Positions 33,972 through 42,798 are shown, counted from the first letter of the stretch. The stretch: 64,000 bases of DNA from UPXZ01 sp047974405 (GCA_047974405.1 JBKECI010000019.1:1-64000), one strand, 5' to 3'. The notes: generated by a model from the sequence alone, not told the origin. Translations and numbers: made by a program.

Positions 33972-35102
33972 CTATGTCGTACTTAATACTTTACCGAAGC
34001 AAGATAGAAATATATCAGCTTCGCTCTTTGATAGACATAACGGTGGCAGCAAACGGATGATATTTGCTCCGCTTGCGCCTGTAAATACTTTGTGTTCAAA
34101 GAGCAGTTTTTTTCGAAGTTCACCAATAGGCTTTTCCATCTCAATGCCAATCATCAATCCTCTTCCTCTGACTTCTTTTATTTGAGGATATTTTTTTAAC
34201 TCTGCCATAATGTATTGACCAATTTGGCCTGCATTCTCTGTCAAATTTTCAGTTTTTATCACATCAAGTACTGCAATTCCGGCAGTGCATGCCAAGTGAT
34301 TGCCGCCAAAAGTGGTACCAAGCATGCCATAAACAGGTTGAAACATAGGGCTTATTAAAACACCACCGATAGGAAACCCGTTTCCCATACCCTTTGCCGT
34401 AGTAATAATGTCGGGTTTGATACCGGAATATTGATGTGCAAAAAACATCCCACTCCTGCCATAGCCAGATTGTATCTCGTCCAAGATAAGTACCGTCTCT
34501 GTTTTGGTACACTCTTCACGCAATTGGGCGAAAAAAATGTCGGAAGGGATTTGGATACCTCCTACACCCTGAATGCCTTCGATGATTACAGCACATACGT
34601 CGTTGTTTCTTAACGACGCTCTCACAGAGTTTATGTCGTTGAGGGGAAGAAATTCTACGTCAATATTATCGTTGAGAGGTGATATTATGTTAGGATTATC
34701 TGTTACCTTTACTGCTGCCGAAGTGCGTCCGTGAAACGATTTGCTAAAAGCAACGACTTTTTTTCGCCCTGTATGAAACGACGCCAATTTCAAAGCGTTT
34801 TCATTGGCTTCTGCACCCGAATTGATAAGAAATAATGTGTAATCCTCGTACCCAGAGAGTTTTCCCAATTTATCAGCTAATTCTACTTGCAGCGAATTTT
34901 GAACCGAATTGGAATAAAACACCAATTTTTGGGCTTGCGAAGTAAGTTTTTGTACATAATGCGGATGAGAATGACCTATGGAAACCACAGCGTGTCCGCC
35001 ATACAAATCTAAATATTGCTCGTTGTTTTGGTCGTAGGTATAACAACCTTCTCCTCTTGTAATTTCTATATTGAATAGGGGATAAACATCAAAAAGTTTC
35101 AT
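33972..35102 (-). CDS. argD: Acetylornithine-type aminotransferase (class III)
   Basis: This PLP enzyme of about 376 residues fits the ArgD group, which transaminates N-acetyl- (or N-succinyl-) glutamate semialdehyde in arginine synthesis. The fold markers are LDLYGGHAVVSIGHSHPHYV, INSGAEANENALKLA, SFHGRTSAAVK, the Asp of LILDEIQSGYGRSG, and the PLP lysine in TTAKGMGNGFPIGG. The ATG at 35102 is preferred over one 30 bases upstream because it places the conserved MKLFDVYPLF at the start. A good promoter lies at 35130-35161. Other arg genes are not adjacent, so ornithine or another diamine is a possible substrate. Confidence 0.85.
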   Translation of the reverse strand: MKLFDVYPLFNIEITRGEGCYTYDQNNEQYLDLYGGHAVVSIGHSHPHYVQKLTSQAQKLVFYSNSVQNSLQVELADKLGKLSGYEDYTLFLINSGAEANENALKLASFHTGRKKVVAFSKSFHGRTSAAVKVTDNPNIISPLNDNIDVEFLPLNDINSVRASLRNNDVCAVIIEGIQGVGGIQIPSDIFFAQLREECTKTETVLILDEIQSGYGRSGMFFAHQYSGIKPDIITTAKGMGNGFPIGGVLISPMFQPVYGMLGTTFGGNHLACTAGIAVLDVIKTENLTENAGQIGQYIMAELKKYPQIKEVRGRGLMIGIEMEKPIGELRKKLLFEHKVFTGASGANIIRLLPPLCLSKSEADIFLSCFGKVLSTT

Positions 35103-35129
35103 TGACAGTAAAAGTTTTATGGGGAAATG

Positions 35130-35161
35130 CAAAAGTAGTTATTTTTTGGAATAAAATCAAA
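35130..35161 (-). promoter_or_regulatory. Promoter of argD
   Basis: On the minus strand TTTG (35158-35161) precedes TACTTTTG (35130-35137) by 20 bases, 27 bases before the argD start. Confidence 0.7.
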
Positions 35162-35263
35162 CGGACGTTTGGGTTTCAATTTCTGTTTTGGGAAGATGAC
35201 ACAGAGAATATTCAATCATTCGTACATTTGTGTGCCAATATGACAATGATTGTTTGGTGTCGT

Positions 35264-36292
35264 TTATTCCAGTGAGTTCCAGCCTTGCGCCTTGAGCGGT
35301 ATCTCTTCCCCTTCGCGCCCTACCAGCATCATTCCTAATTCTTTTTTGGTTATGTGTCCGATGATGCCTATATTTTTCATCGACACTATTTTGTCGTAAT
35401 CCGATAGTGGTACGGTAAATAAAATCTCATAATCCTCGCCGCCGTTCAGAGCTGCCGTAACAATATTAAGGTTTAACTCTTCTGCCATTGCCGCCGCTTG
35501 AATATTGATGGGGATTTTATCTTCGTATATATGGCAACCAACGCCGCTTTGCTTGCATATATGTATCAACTCTGAAGATAATCCGTCCGAAATGTCCATC
35601 ATTGATGTGGGAATAATATCCTGCTCTTCCAAGGCTAGGATAATATCTTTGCGCGCTTCGGGTTTTAGCTGTCGTTGCAGAATGTATTCTTTTCCCGAAA
35701 AATCGGGTTGTATGTTTTCATTTTGCCCTGAGAATACAATTTTTTCACGTTCCAACAATTGTAACCCCATATAAGCCGAACCCAAATCGCCCGAAACACA
35801 AACTAGATCGTTTTCTTTGGCTCCGTTTCTGTAAACAACTCTGTTTTTATTGGCCTCTCCGAGGCAAGTAATGCTTATGGTAAGTCCTGTAAGCGATGCT
35901 GAAGTATCGCCTCCTACCAAATCGACACCGTAATTTTCACAGGCCGATAGTATTCCACTGTACAGCTCTTCCAGATTTTCTACCGAAAAACGTTTGGATA
36001 TTCCAATAGAAACCGTTATTTGTTTTGGCTGCCCATTCATGGCATAAATATCCGAAAAATTTACTATAGCCGATTTGTATCCCAAATGTTTTAACGGAAC
36101 GTAAGTCAAATCAAAATGAATACCCTCCAACAGTAGATCTGTGGTTACGAGAATTTGTTTTTTGCCATAATCCAATACTGCCGCATCGTCTCCAATGCCT
36201 TTTATTGTTGATGGACTTTGTATTTTTACTGTTTTGGTCAAATGGTTGATAAGTCCAAACTCTCCGTATTTTGATATTTCTGTATGAGACAT
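35264..36292 (-). CDS. thiL: Thiamine-monophosphate kinase
   Basis: ThiL makes thiamine diphosphate from thiamine monophosphate. The 342-residue protein has the PurM-like fold with IKGIGDDAAVLDYG and LVTTDLLLEGIHFDLTYV near the N-terminus. NFSDIYAMNGQPK, LVGGDTSASLTGLTISIT, MDISDGLSSELIHIC and LNGGEDYEILFTV follow, all typical metal- and substrate-binding segments. The length is normal. A well-spaced promoter lies about 130 bases upstream. No other thiamine genes are adjacent. Confidence 0.95.
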   Translation of the reverse strand: MSHTEISKYGEFGLINHLTKTVKIQSPSTIKGIGDDAAVLDYGKKQILVTTDLLLEGIHFDLTYVPLKHLGYKSAIVNFSDIYAMNGQPKQITVSIGISKRFSVENLEELYSGILSACENYGVDLVGGDTSASLTGLTISITCLGEANKNRVVYRNGAKENDLVCVSGDLGSAYMGLQLLEREKIVFSGQNENIQPDFSGKEYILQRQLKPEARKDIILALEEQDIIPTSMMDISDGLSSELIHICKQSGVGCHIYEDKIPINIQAAAMAEELNLNIVTAALNGGEDYEILFTVPLSDYDKIVSMKNIGIIGHITKKELGMMLVGREGEEIPLKAQGWNSLE

Positions 36293-36423
36293 ATTTTTTG
36301 TTTAAAAATTTCTGAACGCTGTTCTTTTTCCGAACCAATCTTTTGAACGATATTTTTCTTCTTGTTTGGGGTAATGATACGTTCTGTTTGACAACTTATA
36401 ATATTAATATTTTGGACTATTCT

Positions 36424-36456
36424 CAAAGCTATTGTTGTCGGATTTTTCGTATCAAA
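36424..36456 (-). promoter_or_regulatory. Probable promoter of thiL
   Basis: The minus strand shows TTTG (36453-36456), 21 bases, then TAGCTTTG (36424-36431). The implied leader is about 130 bases; no thiamine (TPP) riboswitch motif was found in it. Confidence 0.5.
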
Positions 36457-36583
36457 CACGATGTTTTATTTATTCATTTCTTCCGACAAGTTGATTTCAT
36501 TCAATTTTTTTTATTGTGTTAAAAATACTTTTTGGCAATGAAATTGGCAACATTCTCTGCAATAAAAAAATAGAGAGTACCTG

Positions 36584-37060
36584 TCATTTTATTTTTTGGC
36601 GTTCATACGTTGTGACGGGTATTTTTTCTATTCTTTTTTCGTGTCGCCCTCCTTCAAAGTCGGTTGAGAAGAATGTATCCACCATTTTTTTCGCTTGCTC
36701 CACCGATACAAATCGGGCTGGTAGCGAAAGTACGTTGGCATTATTATGCAAGCGCGCTAATTTCGCAATTTCTTCGTTCCAACAAAGCGCTGCGCGGATA
36801 CCTTGGTGTTTGTTTACGGTTATACTGATACCATTACCGCTACCACAGATGGATATGCCATAATCAAACTCTCCATTTTCCACTACAAATGCCATTGGGT
36901 GTGCGAAGTCGGGATAGTCGCTGCTCTCAGAAGAGTAGGTGCCGAAATCTTTTAGCATTGCTGGTGTTTTTTCTTTTAAATAATCAAAAACAATGTTTTT
37001 CAGTTGGTAGCCGGCATGGTCGCTGCAAACGGCTATCCGAAGTTCAGAAATTGGTTTCAT
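36584..37060 (-). CDS. rpiB: Ribose-5-phosphate isomerase B
   Basis: RpiB interconverts ribose-5-phosphate and ribulose-5-phosphate. The 158-residue protein has CSDHAGYQLK near the N-terminus, the catalytic-cysteine loop SICGSGNGISI, and NKHQGIRAALCWNEE followed by the ARLHNNANVLSLPARFV segment. It lies downstream of the response regulator and upstream of thiL on the minus strand. An SD-like GGAGG in a short hairpin lies 15 bases before the ATG. Confidence 0.95.
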   Translation of the reverse strand: MKPISELRIAVCSDHAGYQLKNIVFDYLKEKTPAMLKDFGTYSSESSDYPDFAHPMAFVVENGEFDYGISICGSGNGISITVNKHQGIRAALCWNEEIAKLARLHNNANVLSLPARFVSVEQAKKMVDTFFSTDFEGGRHEKRIEKIPVTTYERQKIK

Positions 37061-37075
37061 GGTAGTCTCTCCAAA

Positions 37076-37089
37076 CCTCCTTGTGGAGG
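37076..37089 (-). promoter_or_regulatory. Short hairpin holding an SD-like sequence before rpiB
   Basis: On the minus strand CCTCC-ACAA-GGAGG forms a five-pair stem whose 3' arm is a perfect GGAGG, 15 bases before the rpiB ATG. Strong SD sequences are uncommon in this window. The pairing could hide it from the ribosome, or the stem could be a weak terminator of the preceding gene. Confidence 0.35.
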
Positions 37090-37159
37090 AAGATTTTAGT
37101 TGTTTTAATTTTAGTTATTTCAATTCCAAAGTATCTTATTAAGGTGTATCGGAGATTGG

Positions 37160-38311
37160 TTACGAAAACACCTCCACATCTTCTTTTGAAATTTTATTTC
37201 CACCCAATATGATTAAACGCTCCACTACATTACGAAGTTCACGTATATTTCCTGTCCAAGTACGTTTTTGCAACGTGTCTATGGCTTTAGTGTCAAACTG
37301 CTTTACACCAATACCTTGTTCGGTACAAATTAAATCGGAAAAGTGTTTTACCAACAGCGGAATATCCTCTTTTCTCTCGTCTAAAGAGGGAACATGAATA
37401 GGTATTACATTTAAGCGGTGAAAAAGGTCTTCTCTGAAGTTTCCTTTCTCTATTTCCACTTTCAGATCTTTGTTGGTAGCCGCCAATACGCGTACGTTTA
37501 CTTTTATGCTTTTGTCACTTCCCACACGGGTAAGTTCGTTTTCTTGCAATACTCTGAGTACTTTGGTTTGAGCCGAAAAGCTCATATCGCCTATTTCGTC
37601 CAGGAAGATGGTGCCGTTATCTGCTTGTTCAAATTTTCCTATCCGCTGTTTGATAGCAGAGGTAAACGACCCTTTTTCATGCCCAAACAACTCGCTTTCT
37701 ATTAATTCTGACGGTATAGCGGCACAATTTACCTCTACATAGGGAGCATTTGCACGGTTGCTTTGTTCGTACAGTAAGCGGGCAACCACCTCTTTTCCAG
37801 AGCCATTCGCACCGGTTATCAATACGCGGGCATCAGTGGGGGCTACTTTGTCTATCATCATACGTACTTTTTCCAATGCTCCCGAGTTTCCTATCATCTG
37901 ATTTTTTTTCGATATTTTTCTTTTGAGTGTTTTGGTTTCGGACACCAGTGTTCCTCTTTCGAGAGCATTTTTTACAGTAACCAGAAGCCTGTTCAAATCA
38001 ATTGGTTTTTCGATAAAATCGAATGCTCCTTTTTTAATGCAATCAACGGCGGTATCAATATTAGCATGTCCAGAAATCATGACCACCGGAGTTTCTACTT
38101 CTTTGCTTATCAATTGCGACAGCAGTTCTATCCCGTCCATCTCTGGCATTTTGATATCCGAAAATATTAAATCAAACGATGTAGAGACAGCTGTATCCAA
38201 CCCGTCTTTTCCGTTCTCGGCTAATGTTACTTTATGATTTTCAAATTCCAGAATATCTTTCATTGTATTTCGTATACTGCGCTCATCGTCAATAACCAAT
38301 ATTTTTGCCAT
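37160..38311 (-). CDS. NtrC-type response regulator without DNA-binding domain
   Basis: Residues 1-120 are a receiver domain with Asp8, Asp9, the phosphoacceptor Asp52 (SDIKMPEMDG) and Lys102. Residues 140-375 are an AAA+ sigma-54 activator module with Walker A GANGSGKE (167-174), Walker B GTIFLDEIGD and arginine-finger text NFREDLFHRLN. The loop that contacts sigma-54 reads GSFTSA (214-219) rather than GAFTGA. The protein stops at residue 383 directly after the AAA+ lid, so the usual Fis-type helix-turn-helix is absent; no shifted remnant was seen downstream. It starts six bases after the stop of the Fic gene. No sensor kinase is nearby. Confidence 0.88.
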   Translation of the reverse strand: MAKILVIDDERSIRNTMKDILEFENHKVTLAENGKDGLDTAVSTSFDLIFSDIKMPEMDGIELLSQLISKEVETPVVMISGHANIDTAVDCIKKGAFDFIEKPIDLNRLLVTVKNALERGTLVSETKTLKRKISKKNQMIGNSGALEKVRMMIDKVAPTDARVLITGANGSGKEVVARLLYEQSNRANAPYVEVNCAAIPSELIESELFGHEKGSFTSAIKQRIGKFEQADNGTIFLDEIGDMSFSAQTKVLRVLQENELTRVGSDKSIKVNVRVLAATNKDLKVEIEKGNFREDLFHRLNVIPIHVPSLDERKEDIPLLVKHFSDLICTEQGIGVKQFDTKAIDTLQKRTWTGNIRELRNVVERLIILGGNKISKEDVEVFS

Positions 38312-38317
38312 AAGTAT

Positions 38318-39451
38318 TTAGTCGTATTTTTGTTTGAAAAGTTCTATATAGTCAGTAAACATATATATTCTGTTTCGTTGTGTTCCTGTAATTTCTTTTA
38401 TGATATTTAATTCTTCCAGTAGATTGAGCAAGCGATATGCGGGTTTTAGCGATTTGCCTATAATGCCACCCACTGTTTGAGCATCGAGGATTGGTCTGGT
38501 ATATAAATATTCTACTACTTTGTACGCGTCTCCGCTTCGGTTACCAATATTTTTCAATTTTCCGTCCAGATTTTTTTGAAGTTGCAAAATATTATCTAAT
38601 GTTTTTATTCCATTGGATGCTGTTTCAATTACTCCGGTAAGAAAAAAAATCAACCATTGGTTTATGTCATTGTGTGTTCTTACTCGCATAAGATTGTCGT
38701 AGTAAGACATTCTGTTTCGCTCAAAGAAATCGGAAAGATATAAAATCGGGCGTTTCAAAATACCTTTATTCACAAGATACAGCGTTATAATCAATCTTCC
38801 AACTCTTCCATTACCATCTAAAAACGGATGAATAGTTTCAAATTGGTAATGTATTAGTGCTATTTTAAGCAAGTCTGGGAGCGGGTTTAGTTCATCGTTT
38901 GCAAACTTTTCAATATCAGACATCAATTCATCAATGGAGGTATGAACCGGCGGTATAAAGGTTGCGTCGTTGATATTTGCTCCTCCTATCCAATTTTGGC
39001 TGCTGCGGTATTCACCGGGCAATTTGTGTTCGCCGCGGACACCTTGCAGTAGAATTTTGTGAGTTTGTCTTATCAATCTGGATGAAAAAGGGAGCGAATG
39101 AAGCATTTTAACGGCTTCGTTCATTGCCGAAATATAATTCTGCACCTCTTCCCAGTCATTTCTTTTGTCAATTACGACATCTTCTCTCGTTAAAAAAGCG
39201 TCTTCAATATTTGTTTGGGTTCCTTCTATTTTAGAAGATTGGGTCGCTTCTTTTGCTATGTGCATTTGGATGAACAGGTCAATATTCACATAGTTGGAGT
39301 ACATATCCAACCGCCCTAGGTTTCTATCGGCTTTGCTCAACAGGTTTAGCACATACATTTTATCAACAGTCCAATCTTTATTGATAAAATCGGGCTGAAA
39401 ACTCTTGTAGTAACTTTGGTTGATATATTTACCTGCATTAAACTTTTGCAT
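38318..39451 (-). CDS. Fic-domain protein (probable AMP transferase, self-inhibited)
   Basis: Fic proteins transfer AMP or related groups from nucleotides to target hydroxyl groups. The 377-residue protein has the full catalytic motif HPFLDGNGRVGR at 208-219. An N-terminal inhibitory helix motif SxxxEG (Ser72-Gly77, SSKIEG) is of the type that blocks ATP binding in class II Fic proteins. The N-terminal Fic_N-type region covers about 1-95 and a winged-helix-like tail about 315-377. It has its own promoter at 39472-39479. The HTH-less response regulator begins six bases after its stop, so the two are probably one transcript. The targets are unknown. Confidence 0.9.
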   Translation of the reverse strand: MQKFNAGKYINQSYYKSFQPDFINKDWTVDKMYVLNLLSKADRNLGRLDMYSNYVNIDLFIQMHIAKEATQSSKIEGTQTNIEDAFLTREDVVIDKRNDWEEVQNYISAMNEAVKMLHSLPFSSRLIRQTHKILLQGVRGEHKLPGEYRSSQNWIGGANINDATFIPPVHTSIDELMSDIEKFANDELNPLPDLLKIALIHYQFETIHPFLDGNGRVGRLIITLYLVNKGILKRPILYLSDFFERNRMSYYDNLMRVRTHNDINQWLIFFLTGVIETASNGIKTLDNILQLQKNLDGKLKNIGNRSGDAYKVVEYLYTRPILDAQTVGGIIGKSLKPAYRLLNLLEELNIIKEITGTQRNRIYMFTDYIELFKQKYD

Positions 39452-39471
39452 AGCTTGGGGATATTATGCTG

Positions 39472-39479
39472 CAAAATTA
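39472..39479 (-). promoter_or_regulatory. -7 element of the Fic-response regulator pair
   Basis: TAATTTTG on the minus strand, 20 bases before the Fic ATG, implies a leader of under 20 bases. No clear -33 element. Confidence 0.45.
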
Positions 39480-39641
39480 AATAAAAAAAGTAAAATAGTT
39501 GATTTTTTATTTTACCTTTTGGGATGAAAACTTTGACGAAATAAGTTTAGCGGTAAAATCTGATATTCTTGTTACTGAAAAATATTTTATGATTGTGTAA
39601 AATCTATAAAACATCATAGTTTTTGATGGTTTCACCAATCT

Positions 39642-40910
39642 TCAAATATCAAACCCAATATCTTTTCTATAATACTTTCTGTCAAATTGGATTTGCTCGG
39701 CACTGCTAAACGATTTTGAGAGCGCCTCTTTTTTGTTCTTGCCATAAGAACTTACGGCAATCACACGTCCACCATTTGTAAAAATTTTTCCATCTTTTTC
39801 TATTGTTCCGGCATGAAAAGTGATGCTTTCTTTTACATTTTCCAGTCCTGTGATTTCTTTTCCTTTTTCATAATCTTCGGGATAGCCTCCGGCAACCAAC
39901 ATAACGGTTGTTGCCGTACGCTGATCAAATACTACATTTTTTTCGTCTAATTCTCCTTTTGCAATCCCTTCCAGCAAATCGACCAAATCTGATTGAAGCC
40001 TCAGCATGACCACTTCTGTTTCAGGGTCGCCCATACGCGCATTGTATTCGATGAGGTAGGGTTCACCATTTACCTTTATCAATCCAAAGAAAATAAAACC
40101 TTTGTATTCAATGTTGTCTGCTGCCAATCCTTTAATCGTAGGTTTGATGACATGTGTTTCCACTTTTTTCATAAAAAGCTCGTCTGCAAACGAAACGGGG
40201 GATACTGCTCCCATGCCTCCTGTATTCAAGCCTGTGTCTCCCTCTCCTATCCGCTTGTAGTCTTTTGCTTCAGGTAGGATTTTATAATTTTTCCCATCGG
40301 TAACTATAAAAACAGAGCATTCGACACCCGATAAAAACTCTTCGATTACCACCGTATTGCTTGCCTCTCCGAATTTTCCGCCCAGCATTTCTTTCAGTTC
40401 GGTAATAGCCTCTTGCATATCGTCGATAATCAAAACCCCTTTTCCTGCGGCCAACCCATCGGCCTTAAGCACAAAGGGAGGAGATAATGTTTTTAAAAAT
40501 GTAATCCCCTCGTGTATATTATGTTTGTTTACGCTTAAATATTGTGCTGTAGGAATGTTGTGGCGTATCATAAATTTTTTGGAAAAATCTTTGCTTCCTT
40601 CCAACTGCGCTGCCTCCCGATTGGGACCTATGACGGCTACATTTTTCAATTCCTCATCTTTGATAAAAAAATCGACGATTCCGTTTACAAGCGGATTTTC
40701 GGGTCCTACAACAACCATTTCGATGTTGTTTTTTTTGACAGCTCTTTTAATCGATTCAAAGTCGCCTATATCGATAGGTAGATTTATCCCCGTGTTTAAC
40801 GTACCCGCATTGCCCGGGGCTATGTACAATTGAGTGAGTTTTGGGCTTTGGGCTATTTTCCAAGCTATGGCGTGTTCTCTCCCTCCGGAGCCTATAATTA
40901 AAATATTCAT
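39642..40910 (-). CDS. purD: Phosphoribosylamine-glycine ligase
   Basis: PurD is the second enzyme of purine synthesis, joining glycine to phosphoribosylamine with ATP. The 422-residue ATP-grasp protein opens with MNILIIGSGGREHAIAWKI, followed by IAPGNAGT, VVGPENPLVNGI, FVLKADGLAAGKGVLI, the GDTGLNTGGMGAVSPV segment and EYNARMGDPETEVV. All expected motifs and the normal length are present. It starts 11 bases after the dacA stop and is the last gene of folP-dacA-purD. Confidence 0.97.
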   Translation of the reverse strand: MNILIIGSGGREHAIAWKIAQSPKLTQLYIAPGNAGTLNTGINLPIDIGDFESIKRAVKKNNIEMVVVGPENPLVNGIVDFFIKDEELKNVAVIGPNREAAQLEGSKDFSKKFMIRHNIPTAQYLSVNKHNIHEGITFLKTLSPPFVLKADGLAAGKGVLIIDDMQEAITELKEMLGGKFGEASNTVVIEEFLSGVECSVFIVTDGKNYKILPEAKDYKRIGEGDTGLNTGGMGAVSPVSFADELFMKKVETHVIKPTIKGLAADNIEYKGFIFFGLIKVNGEPYLIEYNARMGDPETEVVMLRLQSDLVDLLEGIAKGELDEKNVVFDQRTATTVMLVAGGYPEDYEKGKEITGLENVKESITFHAGTIEKDGKIFTNGGRVIAVSSYGKNKKEALSKSFSSAEQIQFDRKYYRKDIGFDI

Positions 40911-40921
40911 TCTTTGCGTTG

Positions 40922-41716
40922 TTATTTAAAAGGTGAGTGAGCTAATTCCTCTGATAAAAAATGTTCTAATTGCTCGGGTTTAACGTTGAGCGTGATTTTT
41001 CCGTTTATAGCCCAAGATATGTGTCCTGTTTCTTCTGAGATTACAATACCTATGGCATCGGTTTGCTCCGTAATGCCTAAAGCAGACCGGTGCCTCAACC
41101 CAAGCCTGCGGGGGATGGTTTGATTTTTTGATACGGGCAAAATGCAGCCGGCAGCTTTTATTCTTCGGTTGGCGATTACCATAGCACCGTCGTGCAGCGG
41201 ACTGTTTTTGAAAAAAATATTTTCTATCAAACGTGAGCGGATTTGAGCGTCTATTTTTTCGCCGGATTGTACATAAGGCTCCAATTCGACAGCTCTTTCT
41301 ATGATCATCAATCCTCCGGTTGCCGATTTCGACAGGCTGCTGCAAGCCAAAACTACTTGTACTACGTCGTAGTCGGTTTTTTCGTTCTGTTCCTCTACCG
41401 ATCGGATAAATGTTCTGAATATATTCAGCCTGCCCCAGTTTTTTCGGGAACCCAAGCGGGAAAAAAAACGTTTGATTTCATCTTGGAAAAGGACAATAAT
41501 CCCAAAAGCCCCTACACTTACCAAACGATTGAGAATGCTCCCGAGCAACTCCATTTTGAAAACGTAGCGTACCAAAATCCATATTATTAAAAAAGCCAGC
41601 ATCCCGATAAAGATATTTACACCACCAGAACGCTTGAGCAACTTAAAGGCTTGATACATCAATATCGCCACCAGAAATATGTCGATTATATCTTTAAATC
41701 CTACTTGATATGTCAT
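40922..41716 (-). CDS. dacA: Diadenylate cyclase (c-di-AMP synthase, CdaA type)
   Basis: The 264-residue protein has three N-terminal transmembrane helices (within about 10-80). A DAC domain follows, with the catalytic motif HDGAM (after NSPLHDGAMVIANRRI) and the ligand motif RHRSALGI near residue 205. It makes the second messenger c-di-AMP from two ATP at the membrane. It lies between folP (three-base gap) and purD (11-base gap). In Firmicutes cdaA usually neighbours cdaR and glmM; here neither is present, so regulation must differ. Confidence 0.95.
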   Translation of the reverse strand: MTYQVGFKDIIDIFLVAILMYQAFKLLKRSGGVNIFIGMLAFLIIWILVRYVFKMELLGSILNRLVSVGAFGIIVLFQDEIKRFFSRLGSRKNWGRLNIFRTFIRSVEEQNEKTDYDVVQVVLACSSLSKSATGGLMIIERAVELEPYVQSGEKIDAQIRSRLIENIFFKNSPLHDGAMVIANRRIKAAGCILPVSKNQTIPRRLGLRHRSALGITEQTDAIGIVISEETGHISWAINGKITLNVKPEQLEHFLSEELAHSPFK

Positions 41717-41719
41717 AAA

Positions 41720-42571
41720 TTATATCTGACTGAAATATTTATCTACTATTTTTATAGTTTCAACTGCCTCTTTTACATCGTGTACCCGCAATATATTTGC
41801 TCCGTTTAACAGAGCGATGGTGTTTAACGTTGAAGTGCCGTTCAACGCTTGATCAGGGATGATATCCAGCAGTTTATATATCATTGATTTTCGGGACATT
41901 CCTACCAAAATTGGAAATCCGAGCTGTTGCAAACAACTAAAGCCCGACAATAGCTCGTAGTTTTGATCCAACGTCTTCGAAAAACCAAATCCGGGATCTA
42001 TCACAATGTCTTTCACACCCAACGTTACCAATTTCTCTATTCTTAACCGAAAGTAAGCCAGAATATCTGAAATCAAATGGGCATAATTGGTTGATTGTTG
42101 CATTGTATCGGGAGTCCCTCTCATATGCATCAAAACGTAGGCTACATTCAAATTGGCAATTGTTTCAAACATCCGAACATCTTGCTCGCCTCCACTTATA
42201 TCATTTACCATCTGCACATTATATTCATCTACCACATATTCGGCTATGGTAGGGCGAAAGGTATCGACCGAAATATTGATGTCCGGAAAATGGCGCCGAA
42301 TTAGTTTCAACAATGGCTTTAAGCGGTTCAACTCTTCTTCTTCGGGGATATATTGAGCCATCGGGCGGGTCGAATATGCCCCTACATCTATTATAATAGC
42401 TCCATCTGCTAATGACTGTTCTACATATTCCAACACCCTTTTATCCTTCAAAAACCGACTCTCCGAATAAAACGAATCGGGCGTAGCATTGACAATTGCC
42501 ATCACTTGGGGGGTGGACAAATCGATAAGTTTTCCTTGCAAGTTCAGCGTATAGGGAATATCCGGTGTCAT
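41720..42571 (-). CDS. folP: Dihydropteroate synthase
   Basis: FolP joins pterin pyrophosphate and p-aminobenzoate to dihydropteroate. The TIM barrel shows VMAIVNATPDSFY at the start, IIDVGAYSTRPMA, ISVDTFRP, MVNDISGGEQD, LMHMRGTPDTMQ, DIVIDPGFGFSKT and GMSRKSMI. The ATG at 42571 is preferred (283 residues) over an earlier one at 42595, because a -7 element lies at 42593-42600. It is the first gene of folP-dacA-purD. Confidence 0.96.
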   Translation of the reverse strand: MTPDIPYTLNLQGKLIDLSTPQVMAIVNATPDSFYSESRFLKDKRVLEYVEQSLADGAIIIDVGAYSTRPMAQYIPEEEELNRLKPLLKLIRRHFPDINISVDTFRPTIAEYVVDEYNVQMVNDISGGEQDVRMFETIANLNVAYVLMHMRGTPDTMQQSTNYAHLISDILAYFRLRIEKLVTLGVKDIVIDPGFGFSKTLDQNYELLSGFSCLQQLGFPILVGMSRKSMIYKLLDIIPDQALNGTSTLNTIALLNGANILRVHDVKEAVETIKIVDKYFSQI

Positions 42572-42592
42572 TTTTATCCGATATATTTTCCA

Positions 42593-42600
42593 CAAAAATA
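42593..42600 (-). promoter_or_regulatory. -7 element of folP-dacA-purD
   Basis: TATTTTTG on the minus strand, 21 bases before the chosen folP ATG. It supports the shorter start. Confidence 0.45.
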
Positions 42601-42758
42601 GAAAAATAAACCGTTCTTTTCTAAATTTAAACTCTTTTTTTATGGGAAAATTCTTCGTAGATATACTTTTTTAGCGAAAATCGAGTTATATAAGTCGGCA
42701 CAAAAGCATCATTTTCATTTTTTATTATAGAAATTACACGTTAGATAAATAAAAATAT

Positions 42759-42766
42759 TAATTTTG
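42759..42766 (+). promoter_or_regulatory. -7 element of gldJ
   Basis: TAATTTTG, 32 bases before the gldJ ATG, in the divergent folP-gldJ intergenic region. Confidence 0.5.
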
Positions 42767-42798
42767 CACGCAAGTTTGGACTATTCACAAAAACAAAT

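Noticed and set aside
36238..36459. Minus-strand 73-codon frame upstream of thiL
   Set aside because: Low-complexity Lys/Ile-rich text that overlaps the thiL start and its predicted promoter.
35264..36583. Search for a TPP riboswitch before thiL
   Set aside because: The conserved CTGAGA and ACCTGATCTGG-type boxes are absent in the leader.
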